A stretch of DNA of 64,000 bases from a bacterium (GTDB lineage: Bacteria > Bacillota > Bacilli > Lactobacillales > Streptococcaceae), in NCBI GenBank assembly GCA_905221115.1, contig CAJNBX010000005.1, forward strand, positions 69,544 to 133,543, written 5' to 3'. Shown here in pieces: positions 35,227-43,728 of this stretch. Each line of letters begins with the position of its first letter. The stretch's first letter is position 1. Under the pieces are notes generated by a model that saw only the letters and a program-made list of their open reading frames with translations, ran no database searches and was not told the DNA's origin. A program made the position numbers and the translations under genes.

Positions 35227-35704
35227 ATTTTTTTATTATCAATTACTAGACGAAAGAGAAGAACAACTGATCAATAAAGCGGGGGCTGAAAGTTTCTATA
35301 TCTCTATAGCTTTCTTGCTTTTATCTTATATGATTGCAGTATTAGCACCAAGTCTTTTTAATTCTAATATGCTGCTCATCGTTATCATCATAGGGACATT
35401 TTACTTTTTTAACCGTGCTCGAAATCTCGGAGTGACCTATTATAGCCGATTTCATTTTACGATTTTGGGATGCTTACTAGTGACTCTTGCAATTACAGCC
35501 ATCTTGATGTTCCAGAACTACCAGTTCAATATTGAGATTTATCAGCATAATCCTTTGAATTTTAAATACTTGTCTGCTTGGATCCTTACTTATCTTATTT
35601 ATCTTCCATGGGTTTTTATTGGAAACCTAACTTTAAGAAATTTTGGTGAATGTGCTCAGAAAAAGTTTGAACAAGATATGGATGAATTGGAGAGTGGTGA
35701 ATAG
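35216..35704 (+). CDS. Membrane protein of unknown function (XRE operon, second)
   Basis: 162 residues. N-terminal LLDEREEQLINKAGAE matches the DERxExLxxK motif of the preceding protein. Four hydrophobic segments follow (SIAFLLLSYMIAVLAPSLF; MLLIVIIIGTFYFF; ILGCLLVTLAITAILMF; YLSAWILTYLIYLPWVFI). It overlaps the preceding gene by 11 nt at a junction identical to the previous one. Expression is fully coupled to the XRE regulator. Function unknown. Confidence 0.78.
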   Translation: MKNRFFYYQLLDEREEQLINKAGAESFYISIAFLLLSYMIAVLAPSLFNSNMLLIVIIIGTFYFFNRARNLGVTYYSRFHFTILGCLLVTLAITAILMFQNYQFNIEIYQHNPLNFKYLSAWILTYLIYLPWVFIGNLTLRNFGECAQKKFEQDMDELESGE

Positions 35705-35736
35705 CTTGTTACTCTTTTCTCAATACAGCCAAAATG

Positions 35737-35745
35737 TGATATAAT
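35737..35745 (+). promoter_or_regulatory. Extended -10 promoter of pncB-nadE
   Basis: TGaTATAAT (35737-35745). The -35 is poor. Confidence 0.6.
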
Positions 35746-35765
35746 AGTACTAATTTATTGGAATA

Positions 35766-35791
35766 CATGAAAGTTTTTGAAAATTTTCATG
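35766..35791 (+). promoter_or_regulatory. Inverted repeat in the pncB leader
   Basis: CATGAAA (35766-35772) and TTTCATG (35785-35791) flank a T/A-rich centre (GTTTTTGAAAAT), about 20 nt downstream of the -10. It could be an operator or leader hairpin for NAD-salvage control. It does not resemble the NiaR site I know. Confidence 0.35.
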
Positions 35792-35819
35792 GGTTTCTAG
35801 CTAAGGAAGTAGGAAAAGT

Positions 35820-37280
35820 ATGTATCCAGATGATAGTTTGACATTGCACACGGACTTGTATCAGATTAACATGATGCAGGTTTACTTTGATCAAGGGATT
35901 CACAATAAAAAGGCGGTCTTTGAGGTGTATTTCCGCCAGCAGCCTTTTAAGAATGGCTATGCAGTTTTTGCAGGTTTGGAAAGAATTGTGAGCTATCTTG
36001 AAGATTTGCGTTTTTCAGATAGTGATATTGCCTATTTGGAGTCGCTAGGCTATCATGGGGCATTCTTGGACTACCTTCGCAATTTCAAGTTGGAGTTGAC
36101 TGTTCGTTCTGCCCAAGAAGGGGATTTGGTTTTTGCTAATGAACCGATTGTGCAGGTGGAAGGTCCTCTAGCCCAATGTCAGTTGGTCGAAACGGCTCTT
36201 CTAAATATCGTCAACTATCAGACCTTGGTGGCGACGAAGGCAGCTCGTATTCGTTCGGTTATTGAAGATGAACCCTTGATGGAGTTTGGGACACGTCGGG
36301 CTCAAGAGATGGATGCGGCTATCTGGGGGACACGCGCAGCGGTGATTGGTGGTGCCAATGGAACCAGCAACGTGCGTGCTGGTAAACTCTTTGACATTCC
36401 TGTCTTGGGGACCCATGCACATTCCTTGGTGCAGGTTTATGGCAATGATTATGAGGCTTTCAAGGCTTATGCTGCGACCCACAAAAATTGCGTTTTTCTT
36501 GTGGATACCTATGACACCCTTCGTATTGGAGTGCCAGCTGCCATTCAGGTGGCGCGTGAGCTGGGCAATCAGATTAACTTTATGGGTGTGCGGATTGACT
36601 CAGGGGATATTGCCTACATTTCTAAGAAAGTTCGTCAGCAATTGGACGAGGCTGGATTTACAGAGGCTAAGATTTATGCTTCAAATGATCTAGATGAAAA
36701 TACCATCCTCAACCTCAAGATGCAAAAGGCTAAGATTGATGTCTGGGGTGTGGGTACCAAGCTGATTACAGCCTATGACCAGCCAGCTCTTGGGGCAGTT
36801 TACAAGATTGTGGCCATCGAAGATGAAAATGGTAATATGCGCAATACCATCAAACTGTCTAATAATGCGGAAAAAGTGTCCACGCCAGGTAAGAAGCAGG
36901 TGTGGCGCATTACCAGTCGTGAAAAAGGCAAGTCAGAAGGAGACTATATCACTTATGATGGCGTAGATGTTACCAGCATGACAGAAATCAAGATGTTCCA
37001 TCCGACTTACACCTACATCAAGAAGACCGTTCGTAATTTTGACGCTGTTCCTCTCTTGGTGGATATTTTCAAAGACGGAAAATTGATTTACAACCTGCCT
37101 AGTTTGACTGAGATTCAGGCTTATGCTCGTAAGGAATTTGACAAGCTTTGGGATGAGTACAAGCGCGTGCTCAATCCGCAACATTATCCAGTGGATTTGG
37201 CGCGTGATGTATGGCAAGACAAGATGGACTTGATTGATAAGATGCGCAAGGAAGCCCTTGGTGAAGGAGAAGAAGAATGA
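35820..37280 (+). CDS. pncB: Nicotinate phosphoribosyltransferase
   Basis: 486 residues, the long Gram-positive form. Conserved blocks include the N-terminal [41 protein letters not shown] (with the phosphorylated-type His) and [17 protein letters not shown]. It converts nicotinate and PRPP to nicotinate mononucleotide, the entry step of NAD salvage. Streptococci lack de novo NAD synthesis, so the step is essential with nicotinate as source. nadE overlaps its 3' end by 4 nt (ATGA). Confidence 0.96.
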   Translation: MYPDDSLTLHTDLYQINMMQVYFDQGIHNKKAVFEVYFRQQPFKNGYAVFAGLERIVSYLEDLRFSDSDIAYLESLGYHGAFLDYLRNFKLELTVRSAQEGDLVFANEPIVQVEGPLAQCQLVETALLNIVNYQTLVATKAARIRSVIEDEPLMEFGTRRAQEMDAAIWGTRAAVIGGANGTSNVRAGKLFDIPVLGTHAHSLVQVYGNDYEAFKAYAATHKNCVFLVDTYDTLRIGVPAAIQVARELGNQINFMGVRIDSGDIAYISKKVRQQLDEAGFTEAKIYASNDLDENTILNLKMQKAKIDVWGVGTKLITAYDQPALGAVYKIVAIEDENGNMRNTIKLSNNAEKVSTPGKKQVWRITSREKGKSEGDYITYDGVDVTSMTEIKMFHPTYTYIKKTVRNFDAVPLLVDIFKDGKLIYNLPSLTEIQAYARKEFDKLWDEYKRVLNPQHYPVDLARDVWQDKMDLIDKMRKEALGEGEEE

Positions 37281-38101
37281 GTTTGCAAGAAACGATTATC
37301 CAAGAATTAGGTGTAAAACCAGTGATTGATGCCCAAGAAGAAATCTGTCGTTCTATTGATTTTTTAAAGAGATACCTGAAAAAACACCCCTTCCTTAAAA
37401 CCTTTGTACTAGGGATTTCTGGGGGACAAGACTCAACCTTGGCAGGTCGATTGGCCCAATTAGCTATGGAAGAACTGCGAGCAGAAACTGGAGATGATAG
37501 CTACAAATTTATCGCTGTCCGCCTGCCATACGGAGTGCAAGCTGATGAAGCAGATGCTCAAAAAGCCATAGCCTTTATCCAGCCAGATATCAGCTTGGTA
37601 GTCAATATCAAGGAATCAGCTGATGCCATGACAGCTGCAGTTGAAGCGACAGGAAGCTCTGTTTCAGACTTCAACAAGGGAAATATCAAGGCTCGTAGCC
37701 GTATGATTGCTCAGTATGCCCTGGCAGGTGCCCATAGCGGAGCGGTCATTGGAACAGACCATGCTGCGGAAAATATCACAGGTTTCTTTACCAAGTTTGG
37801 TGACGGTGGTGCAGATATTCTCCCTCTTTACCGCCTCAATAAACGTCAAGGAAAACAACTCTTGAAGGAACTTGGTGCAGACCCAGTCCTTTATGAAAAA
37901 ATCCCAACAGCAGACCTAGAAGAAGACAAACCAGGTCTAGCTGATGAAGTCGCACTTGGAGTCACCTATGAAGAGATTGACGACTACCTAGAAGGTAAAA
38001 CAATCAGCCCAGAAGCTCAAGCGACCATTGAAAACTGGTGGCACAAAGGACAACACAAACGCCACCTCCCAATCACCGTATTTGATGACTTTTGGGAGTG
38101 A
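37277..38101 (+). CDS. nadE: Ammonia-dependent NAD synthetase
   Basis: 274 residues. The ATP-pyrophosphatase loop [16 protein letters not shown] (about residues 47-62), [23 protein letters not shown] and [10 protein letters not shown] are characteristic. There is no glutaminase domain, so ammonia is the nitrogen donor. It makes NAD from deamido-NAD, the final salvage step, and is translationally coupled to pncB by a 4-nt overlap. It ends at the first hairpin of a terminator-like array. Confidence 0.97.
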   Translation: MSLQETIIQELGVKPVIDAQEEICRSIDFLKRYLKKHPFLKTFVLGISGGQDSTLAGRLAQLAMEELRAETGDDSYKFIAVRLPYGVQADEADAQKAIAFIQPDISLVVNIKESADAMTAAVEATGSSVSDFNKGNIKARSRMIAQYALAGAHSGAVIGTDHAAENITGFFTKFGDGGADILPLYRLNKRQGKQLLKELGADPVLYEKIPTADLEEDKPGLADEVALGVTYEEIDDYLEGKTISPEAQATIENWWHKGQHKRHLPITVFDDFWE

Positions 38102-38124
38102 AAAGGTCCGGGGGACCTTTTTAC
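38102..38124 (+). terminator. Terminator of pncB-nadE
   Basis: AAAGGTCC pairs with GGACCTTT across a 3-nt loop, then T's. It starts right after the nadE stop codon. Confidence 0.85.
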
Positions 38125-38346
38125 CCTGAGCCTAGAAATGAGAAAGCGAAGAAGGTCCGGGGGACCTTTTTAGCTTCTTGCCTTGAAACTCGAGAGCAAG
38201 AATAACCTCCAGTGTAGGTTTTCCGCCTCTCACCTTGAAATAAAAAAGTGAGAGTAGGTCCGGTAACTCGAAGAGTTCGATTTTCCTTGTCTCACCTCGC
38301 AACGATGACTAGGTTTGAAAAAGCTTGGTAAAGCGCATTTCAAACC
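38102..38346 (+). repeat. Array of terminator-like hairpins after nadE
   Basis: Near-identical hairpins lie at 38102-38122 and 38152-38171 (period 50 bp). Decayed or different ones follow: AACCT/AGGTT (about 38193-38219), CTCTCAC/GTGAGAG (38227-38254), AACTCG/GTTCGA-type (about 38265-38282) and GGTTTGAAA/TTTCAAACC (38312-38346). Spacers resembling GAGCCTAGAAATGAGAAAGC match those after rpsR. The rest of 38102-38497 holds no gene. Confidence 0.75.
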
Positions 38347-38497
38347 AGACAGCGAATGCGTCAAGGAACTAGATGAAAAACTTGTTTTCTAACTGTTATT
38401 GAGTTAAGTCTTTTCAGCCGATCCTAGAATAAGAAAGCGAAACAAGTTTCAATGTGGATTGAACAGAGAATCATATATTAGAAAGCGAGGTAACATT

Positions 38498-39049
38498 ATG
38501 AAAGAAATCGGTACGCAAGTATTACAGACAGACCGTTTGATCTTGAGAAGATTTGTGGAGAGTGATGCAGAAGCCATGTTTCAAAATTGGGCTTCATCTG
38601 CTGAGAATCTGACCTATGTCACCTGGAATCCTCATCCTGATGTCGAGGTCACTCGGAACTCGATTCGAAATTGGGTTACTTCCTATACTAATCCCAACTA
38701 TTACAAATGGGCCATTTGTCTCAAAGAAAACCCAGGGCAAGTGATAGGAGATATCAGCATCATTGAAATGGATGAGAACGATTCTTCTTGTGAAATTGGT
38801 TATGTGTTAGGCAAGAAATACTGGGGTCATGGTATGATGACAGAGGCCTTGAAAGCTGTCTTGGACTTTTGTTTTACTCAAGCAGGTTTTCAAGATGTCA
38901 GAGCACGATATGCTAGTCTCAATCCAGCTTCAGGTCGTGTCATGGAGAAGGCTGGAATGTCCTATCTAAAGACTATTACAAATGCTGTAGAGAGAAAAGG
39001 CTATCTTGCTGATCTTATTTATTATCAGATAAGTAAGAAGGATAGATAA
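38498..39049 (+). CDS. GNAT family N-acetyltransferase, RimJ/RimL type
   Basis: 183 residues from the ATG at 38498, which has GAGG 8 nt upstream; an in-frame TTG at 38459 lies within the repeat-derived spacer and lacks an RBS. The N-terminus (LQTDRLILRRFVESDAEAMF) and GYVLGKKYWGHGMMTEALKAVLDF with the acetyl-CoA loop are typical of RimJ/RimL-like GNATs, which acetylate protein N-termini or small amines. The 141-bp gap that follows is T-rich with no gene. Confidence 0.9.
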   Translation: MKEIGTQVLQTDRLILRRFVESDAEAMFQNWASSAENLTYVTWNPHPDVEVTRNSIRNWVTSYTNPNYYKWAICLKENPGQVIGDISIIEMDENDSSCEIGYVLGKKYWGHGMMTEALKAVLDFCFTQAGFQDVRARYASLNPASGRVMEKAGMSYLKTITNAVERKGYLADLIYYQISKKDR

Positions 39050-39166
39050 GCTTAACATTTATTGTTTATCCGCTGTTCTTATTTTTTATTTACTATTTCA
39101 TTTATCCTTTCTTTTCCGAATAAATAGATAGAGCCAGAGAATCTAGCGAAATTAGATTTAAAAATA

Positions 39167-39175
39167 TGGTATAAT
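39167..39175 (+). promoter_or_regulatory. Extended -10 box just before the Rpn-family gene
   Basis: TGgTATAAT (39167-39175) lies 15 nt before the ATG. Transcription would start about 39182, inside or after the AAGGAGG RBS (39178-39184), leaving a very short leader. Confidence 0.6.
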
Positions 39176-39190
39176 AGAAGGAGGAAATGG

Positions 39191-40108
39191 ATGATTCTCA
39201 GACATCCGGGCATCAGCCCGACCAACGATTTGGTTGCTAAGAAAATCTTTAGCAATCCAGAAATCACTTGCCAATTTATTCGCGATATGTTGGATTTACC
39301 TGCAAAAAATGTAACGATTTTGGAGGGAAGCAATATTCATGTCTTGCCTACCCTGTCGTACTCGGCGCAGGATTTCTATACCAGTATAGACGTCTTAGCG
39401 GAGTTGGACAATGGGACACAAGTAATTATTGAGATTCAGGTGCATCATCAGAATTTTTTCATCAATCGCCTGTGGGCTTATTTGTGCAGCCAGGTCAATC
39501 AAAATCTTGAAAAAGTTCGTCAACAAGAAGGCAATACTCATCAAAGTTACAAACACATCGCACCTGTTTACGCTATCGCAATTGTAGATAGTAACTACTT
39601 CCATGATGATCAAGCTTTTCATAGCTTTAGCATGCGCGAGGACACGACAGGTGAGGTCTTAACCATCACAAATAACGGTCAAGAAAACCATCTAGTCAAG
39701 ATGGCGTTCTTGGAATTAAAAAAATACAGAGAAACCAGCAAAGACGAGGTTCGCAAGCCGTGGTTAGAGTTTTTCGGGAATAAACCCTTTACTCAGCAAC
39801 CCGAGCGAGCCATCAGCCAAGCAGATCAACTGCTAGACTATAAGAGCTGGTCCGAGGAGGACAGGAAAATGTTTAGTCAACTACGTATGCGTGAAGAACA
39901 AGCCTTGTTAGCACAGGACTATGCCTTGGAACAAGCTGAGGAAAAGGGCTTAGAACGTGGTATTGAACAGGGACTGGAGCGTGGGAAAATCTTTACCTTT
40001 CTAAACTTAGTCCACCAACATGTTTTAACTTCCGAATTTGCGAGTGAACAATTGGGAATGACCGTCGCTGAATTTGAGGTGCTGTTGCAAGACCATAACC
40101 AATCCTAG
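39191..40108 (+). CDS. Rpn family recombination-promoting nuclease / putative transposase
   Basis: 305 residues of the PD-(D/E)XK Rpn/YhgA-like family. The N-terminus (SPTNDLVAKKIFSNPEI) is the family signature; IDVLAELDNGTQVIIEIQVH contains the catalytic D...ExQ core, and a charged Glu/Arg coiled helix (EEKGLERGIEQGLERGK) lies near the C-terminus. Members are proposed DNA endonucleases that stimulate RecA-independent recombination and sit in variable copy number. RBS AGGAGG. The TAG stop is the first bases of a duplicated internal segment. Confidence 0.88.
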   Translation: MILRHPGISPTNDLVAKKIFSNPEITCQFIRDMLDLPAKNVTILEGSNIHVLPTLSYSAQDFYTSIDVLAELDNGTQVIIEIQVHHQNFFINRLWAYLCSQVNQNLEKVRQQEGNTHQSYKHIAPVYAIAIVDSNYFHDDQAFHSFSMREDTTGEVLTITNNGQENHLVKMAFLELKKYRETSKDEVRKPWLEFFGNKPFTQQPERAISQADQLLDYKSWSEEDRKMFSQLRMREEQALLAQDYALEQAEEKGLERGIEQGLERGKIFTFLNLVHQHVLTSEFASEQLGMTVAEFEVLLQDHNQS

Positions 40109-40268
40109 TCAAGATGGCGTTCTTGGAACTAAAAAAATACAGAGAAACCAGCAAAGACGAGGTTCGCAAGCCGTGGTTGGAGTTTTTCGGAAACAAGCCC
40201 TTTACCCAGCGACTCGAGCGATTAGTAAAGCAGATTAACTGCTGGAATAAAGGGATACTCTGAGGAGT
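40105..40268 (+). pseudogene. Internal fragment of the Rpn-family gene, duplicated downstream
   Basis: From CTAGTCAAG (40105) the sequence repeats 39692 onward at about 90% identity by eye for about 110 bp, then decays through a small deletion near 40224 that shifts the frame. It has no start codon. It shares its first bases with the stop codon of the intact gene, 413 bp after the parent copy. Confidence 0.85.
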
Positions 40269-40294
40269 AGTTTTTGTAAATCAATAAGTCAATG

Positions 40295-40332
40295 ACAGAT
40301 TTTTCCGTGATAGATGGAAGAATCTGTTTTTA
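40295..40332 (+). terminator. Terminator downstream of the Rpn-family region
   Basis: ACAGATTTTTCC (40295-40306) pairs with GGAAGAATCTGT (40316-40327, one mismatch), then T's. The remaining 40333-40510 holds only the promoter of the next operon. Confidence 0.8.
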
Positions 40333-40472
40333 GTTATGCTAGATGTGAACTCTGGAACAGTAAGATAGCTTACCTTTTGTATTTATGCTTCTTTTGATTT
40401 TTTTGAAGTATAATCTGATTAAATTCCTATTTTTCCCTATCATTGTCCCTGTTTTTTCTGGAATTTTGGGGC

Positions 40473-40478
40473 TATAAT
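40473..40478 (+). promoter_or_regulatory. -10 box of the ccdA operon
   Basis: TATAAT (40473-40478) without a good -35 or TG extension, so an activator may be needed. RBS GGAGGAAGG precedes the ATG. Confidence 0.5.
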
Positions 40479-40510
40479 AATCCTATCAAATCAAAGAATG
40501 GAGGAAGGCA

Positions 40511-41221
40511 ATGGATAATATAATCTTTTTTATCAGTGTGTTTCTTGCTGGAATTCTTTCCTTCTTTTCTCCTTGTATCTTACCCTTGTTACCGGTTTAT
40601 GCAGGGGTCTTGTTGGATGACAAAGATGGTGCTCAGGCTTCTAGTGGAAAATATTCAATCTCAGTTGTTAGTTTATTGCGAACTTTGGCCTTTATAGCAG
40701 GGATATCCTTTGTTTTTATCTTACTAGGCTATGGAGCTGGTTTTTTAGGCAATTTGCTATATGCTTCTTGGTTTCAGTATGTGACGGGTGCGGTTATCAT
40801 TCTCTTGGGCTTACACCAGATGGAAGTCTTACATTTTCAGGGACTCTACAAGGAAAGAAGGCTACAATTACAGGGACAGGGGCAAAAGGGTAAGGGCTAT
40901 AGTCAGGCATTTTTACTGGGCTTGACCTTTAGTTTTGCTTGGACGCCATGTGTGGGACCGGTTCTGGGCTCTGTTTTGGCTTTATCGGCTTCAGGTGGCT
41001 CAGGTGCTTGGCAGGGAGCTGGTCTCATGTTGGTTTACACGCTGGGTTTGGCGCTACCATTTTTGGTTCTAGCTCTTGCCTCCAGCTATGTTTTGAAACA
41101 TTTCCGAAAACTCCATCCCTACCTAGGAACCCTCAAAAAAGTGGGTGGTTTCCTCATTATCGTGATGGGAATCTTGGTGCTTTTGGGAAATGCTTCCATT
41201 TTAACTACATTATTTGAATAG
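40511..41221 (+). CDS. ccdA: CcdA-type membrane thiol-disulfide transporter
   Basis: 236 residues with six membrane segments. FFSPCILPLLP in the first half and FAWTPCVGPVLG in the second carry the paired redox cysteines of the CcdA/DsbD-beta fold. It passes electrons from cytoplasmic thioredoxin to surface thiol proteins. The neighbours are a thioredoxin-like lipoprotein and a surface MsrAB, the known pneumococcal CcdA-Etrx-MsrAB pathway. It overlaps no gene but leads directly into etrx1 (13 nt). Confidence 0.93.
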   Translation: MDNIIFFISVFLAGILSFFSPCILPLLPVYAGVLLDDKDGAQASSGKYSISVVSLLRTLAFIAGISFVFILLGYGAGFLGNLLYASWFQYVTGAVIILLGLHQMEVLHFQGLYKERRLQLQGQGQKGKGYSQAFLLGLTFSFAWTPCVGPVLGSVLALSASGGSGAWQGAGLMLVYTLGLALPFLVLALASSYVLKHFRKLHPYLGTLKKVGGFLIIVMGILVLLGNASILTTLFE

Positions 41222-41234
41222 AGAGGAAAAAGAA

Positions 41235-41798
41235 ATGAAAAAATGGCAAACATGTCTCCTTGGAGTCGGCTCAATCTGTTGCTTGGCAGCCTGTTCGGCT
41301 AAAAATATGTCAGACGAATCTACTATGAAGGAGCAAACAAAAACAGAACAAGTTAGTGCGCAAACTGCGACTAAAGGTCAGGCGGTTGCTGATTTCGAAC
41401 TGACAGGAGTAGATGGCAAGACTTACCGTTTATCTGATTATAAGGGTAAGAAAGTCTATCTCAAATTCTGGGCTTCTTGGTGTTCCATCTGTCTAGCCAG
41501 TCTTCCAGATACGGATGAAATTGCTAAGGATGCTGGTGATGACTATGTGGTCTTGACAGTAGTGTCACCTGGACATAAGGGGGAACAAGCAGAAGCTGAC
41601 TTTAAGAATTGGTACAAGGGCTTGGATTATAAAAATTTCCCAGTTCTAATTGACCCGTCAGGCAAACTCTTGGAAAGTTATGGCGTTCGTCCTTACCCAA
41701 CTCAAGCCTTTATAGACAAGGAAGGCAAGCTGGTCAAAACGCAACCAGGTTTTATGGATAAGGATATGATTTTAAAAACATTGAAAGAAATGGGGTAG
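41235..41798 (+). CDS. etrx1: Extracellular thioredoxin-family lipoprotein (Etrx1 type)
   Basis: 187 residues from the ATG at 41235 with AGAGG 9 nt upstream. The lipobox CLAAC puts the lipidated Cys at 20. A short Thr/Gln-rich linker leads to a TlpA-like thioredoxin fold with active site WCSIC (C83, C86) and the cis-Pro region RPYPTQAF. It is held on the outer membrane face, where it should accept electrons from CcdA and reduce MsrAB. Operon position between ccdA and msrAB supports this. Confidence 0.92.
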   Translation: MKKWQTCLLGVGSICCLAACSAKNMSDESTMKEQTKTEQVSAQTATKGQAVADFELTGVDGKTYRLSDYKGKKVYLKFWASWCSICLASLPDTDEIAKDAGDDYVVLTVVSPGHKGEQAEADFKNWYKGLDYKNFPVLIDPSGKLLESYGVRPYPTQAFIDKEGKLVKTQPGFMDKDMILKTLKEMG

Positions 41799-41807
41799 AG
41801 AAAGGTC

Positions 41808-42920
41808 ATGAATGATAAAGTAAAATTGTTTGTCTTGGCAGGAATCTTTTTCCTAGCCATAAGCGGTTTCTATTTTCTATTGATGCGAAATGCAGGGCAG
41901 ACAGATAGCTCGCAAATTGAGAAAGCATCAGTTAGCCAAGGAGGAAAAACAGTGAAAAAAACAGAAGTGAGTAAAGATGCAGACTTGCACGAAATTTATC
42001 TAGCTGGGGGATGTTTCTGGGGAGTTGAGGAATACTTCTCACGCGTTCCTGGAGTAACGGATGCTGTTTCAGGCTATGCAAATGGTAGAGGGGAAACAAC
42101 TAAGTACGAATTGATCAACCAAACAGGGCATGCAGAAACTGTCCATGTCACCTATGATGCTAATCAAATTTCCCTCAAGGAAATCCTGCTTCATTATTTC
42201 CGCATTATTAATCCAACTAGCAAAAATAAACAAGGAAATGATGTGGGAACCCAGTACCGTACTGGTGTTTATTACACAGATGACAAGGATTTAGAGGTGA
42301 TTAACCAAGTCTTTGATGAGGTGGCTAAGAAATACGACCAACCTCTAGCAGTTGAAAAGGAAACCTTGAAGAATTTTGTCGTGGCAGAGGATTACCACCA
42401 AGACTATCTCAAGAAAAATCCAAATGGCTACTGCCATATCAATGTCAATCAGGCAGCCTATCCTGTCATCGATGCCAGCAAATACCCCAAACCAAGTGAT
42501 GAGGAATTGAAAAAGGCCTTGTCACCTGAGGAGTATGCAGTTACCCAGAAAAATCAAACAGAACGAGCTTTCTCAAACCGCTACTGGGATAAATTTGAAT
42601 CTGGTATCTATGTGGATGTAGCAACTGGCGAACCCCTCTTTTCATCAAAGGACAAGTTTGAGTCTGGTTGTGGCTGGCCTAGTTTTACTCAACCCATCAG
42701 CCCAGATGTTGCCACCTACAAGGAAGATAAGTCCTACAATATGACACGCATGGAAGTGCGGAGCCGAGTGGGAGATTCTCACCTTGGTCATGTCTTTACA
42801 GATGGGCCTCAGGACAAGGGTGGCTTGCGCTACTGTATCAATAGTCTCTCTATCCGCTTTATTCCCAAAGACCAAATGGAAGAAAAAGGCTACGCTTATT
42901 TACTAGATTATGTCGATTAG
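41808..42920 (+). CDS. msrAB: Surface-anchored bifunctional methionine sulfoxide reductase MsrAB
   Basis: 370 residues. One N-terminal membrane segment (about 7-26) acts as a signal anchor. MsrA follows, with catalytic Cys69 in [12 protein letters not shown]. MsrB follows that, with zinc-binding Cys and the catalytic [11 protein letters not shown] (Cys343). It repairs both S- and R-methionine sulfoxides in exported proteins, using electrons from CcdA and Etrx1. Pneumococci encode this as MsrAB2, and the operon order is the same here. Confidence 0.95.
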   Translation: MNDKVKLFVLAGIFFLAISGFYFLLMRNAGQTDSSQIEKASVSQGGKTVKKTEVSKDADLHEIYLAGGCFWGVEEYFSRVPGVTDAVSGYANGRGETTKYELINQTGHAETVHVTYDANQISLKEILLHYFRIINPTSKNKQGNDVGTQYRTGVYYTDDKDLEVINQVFDEVAKKYDQPLAVEKETLKNFVVAEDYHQDYLKKNPNGYCHINVNQAAYPVIDASKYPKPSDEELKKALSPEEYAVTQKNQTERAFSNRYWDKFESGIYVDVATGEPLFSSKDKFESGCGWPSFTQPISPDVATYKEDKSYNMTRMEVRSRVGDSHLGHVFTDGPQDKGGLRYCINSLSIRFIPKDQMEEKGYAYLLDYVD

Positions 42921-42952
42921 TAGGACTTTCCTAAGCAGTTAGAGGAGAATTT

Positions 42953-42961
42953 TGCTATACT
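42953..42961 (+). promoter_or_regulatory. Extended -10 promoter of the two-component operon
   Basis: TGcTATACT (42953-42961), followed by a TACTAGTA palindrome (42964-42971) at the expected start of transcription, and AAAGGAGAG as RBS. Confidence 0.6.
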
Positions 42962-42990
42962 GATACTAGTAAGTGATAAAGGAGAGAAGC

Positions 42991-43728
42991 ATGACCTATA
43001 CAATCTTAATTGTAGAAGATGAATATCTGGTAAGACAAGGCTTGACCAAACTGGTTAATGTAGCAGCCTACGATATGGAAATCATCGGTCAAGCTGAAAA
43101 CGGAAGACAGGCTTGGGAATTGATACAAAAGCAGGTTCCAGATATCATTTTAACCGATATCAACATGCCTCAGCTAAATGGCATCCAGTTAGCCAGTCTG
43201 GTCCGAGAAACCTATCCGCAGGTTCATCTAGTTTTTTTGACAGGTTATGATGATTTTGATTATGCCTTGTCTGCTGTCAAACTCGGTGTGGATGACTACC
43301 TGCTTAAGCCCTTTTCTCGTCAGGATATTGAGGAAATGTTGGGGAAAATCAAGCAAAAGTTGGATAAGGAAGAAAAGGAAGAGCAGTTACAAGATCTATT
43401 GACTGATAAGTTTGAGGGAAACATGGCCCAGAAAATCCAGTCTCATCTTGATGACAGCCAATTTAGTTTAAAGTCTTTGGCCAGTGACTTGGGCTTTAGT
43501 CCGACTTATCTGAGTTCTTTGATTAAGAAAGAGTTGGGCCTACCTTTTCAGGATTATCTGGTGAGAGAACGTGTCAAACAAGCCAAGCTCTTGCTTTTAA
43601 CTACAGATCTGAAGATTTATGAGATCGCAGAGAAGGTTGGTTTTGAAGATATGAACTATTTTACCCAACGCTTTAAGCAGATTGCAGGTGTGACACCTCG
43701 TCAGTTTAAGAAGGGAGAAGGCCGATGA
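42991..43728 (+). CDS. zmpR: AraC-type response regulator (TCS09 / ZmpR type)
   Basis: 245 residues from the ATG at 42991 (RBS AAAGGAGAG). The N-terminal receiver domain has the acidic pocket near VEDE and phospho-acceptor Asp56 in LTDINMP. The C-terminal AraC domain contains two helix-turn-helix motifs (LKSLASDLGFSPTYLSSL; IYEIAEKVGFEDMNYFTQRF). Phosphorylation by the adjacent LytS/YesM-like kinase should switch DNA binding. Position before zmpB matches the pneumococcal ZmpRS locus, so zmpB is a candidate target. Confidence 0.88.
   Translation: MTYTILIVEDEYLVRQGLTKLVNVAAYDMEIIGQAENGRQAWELIQKQVPDIILTDINMPQLNGIQLASLVRETYPQVHLVFLTGYDDFDYALSAVKLGVDDYLLKPFSRQDIEEMLGKIKQKLDKEEKEEQLQDLLTDKFEGNMAQKIQSHLDDSQFSLKSLASDLGFSPTYLSSLIKKELGLPFQDYLVRERVKQAKLLLLTTDLKIYEIAEKVGFEDMNYFTQRFKQIAGVTPRQFKKGEGR

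Noticed and set aside
35766..35791. Leader inverted repeat of pncB as a NiaR operator
   Set aside because: The sequence does not match the NiaR motif I know; kept only as a low-confidence site.
39191..40108. Rpn-family gene considered as an insertion sequence
   Set aside because: I see no terminal inverted repeats or target duplications around it; the family lacks IS structure despite its 'transposase' label.
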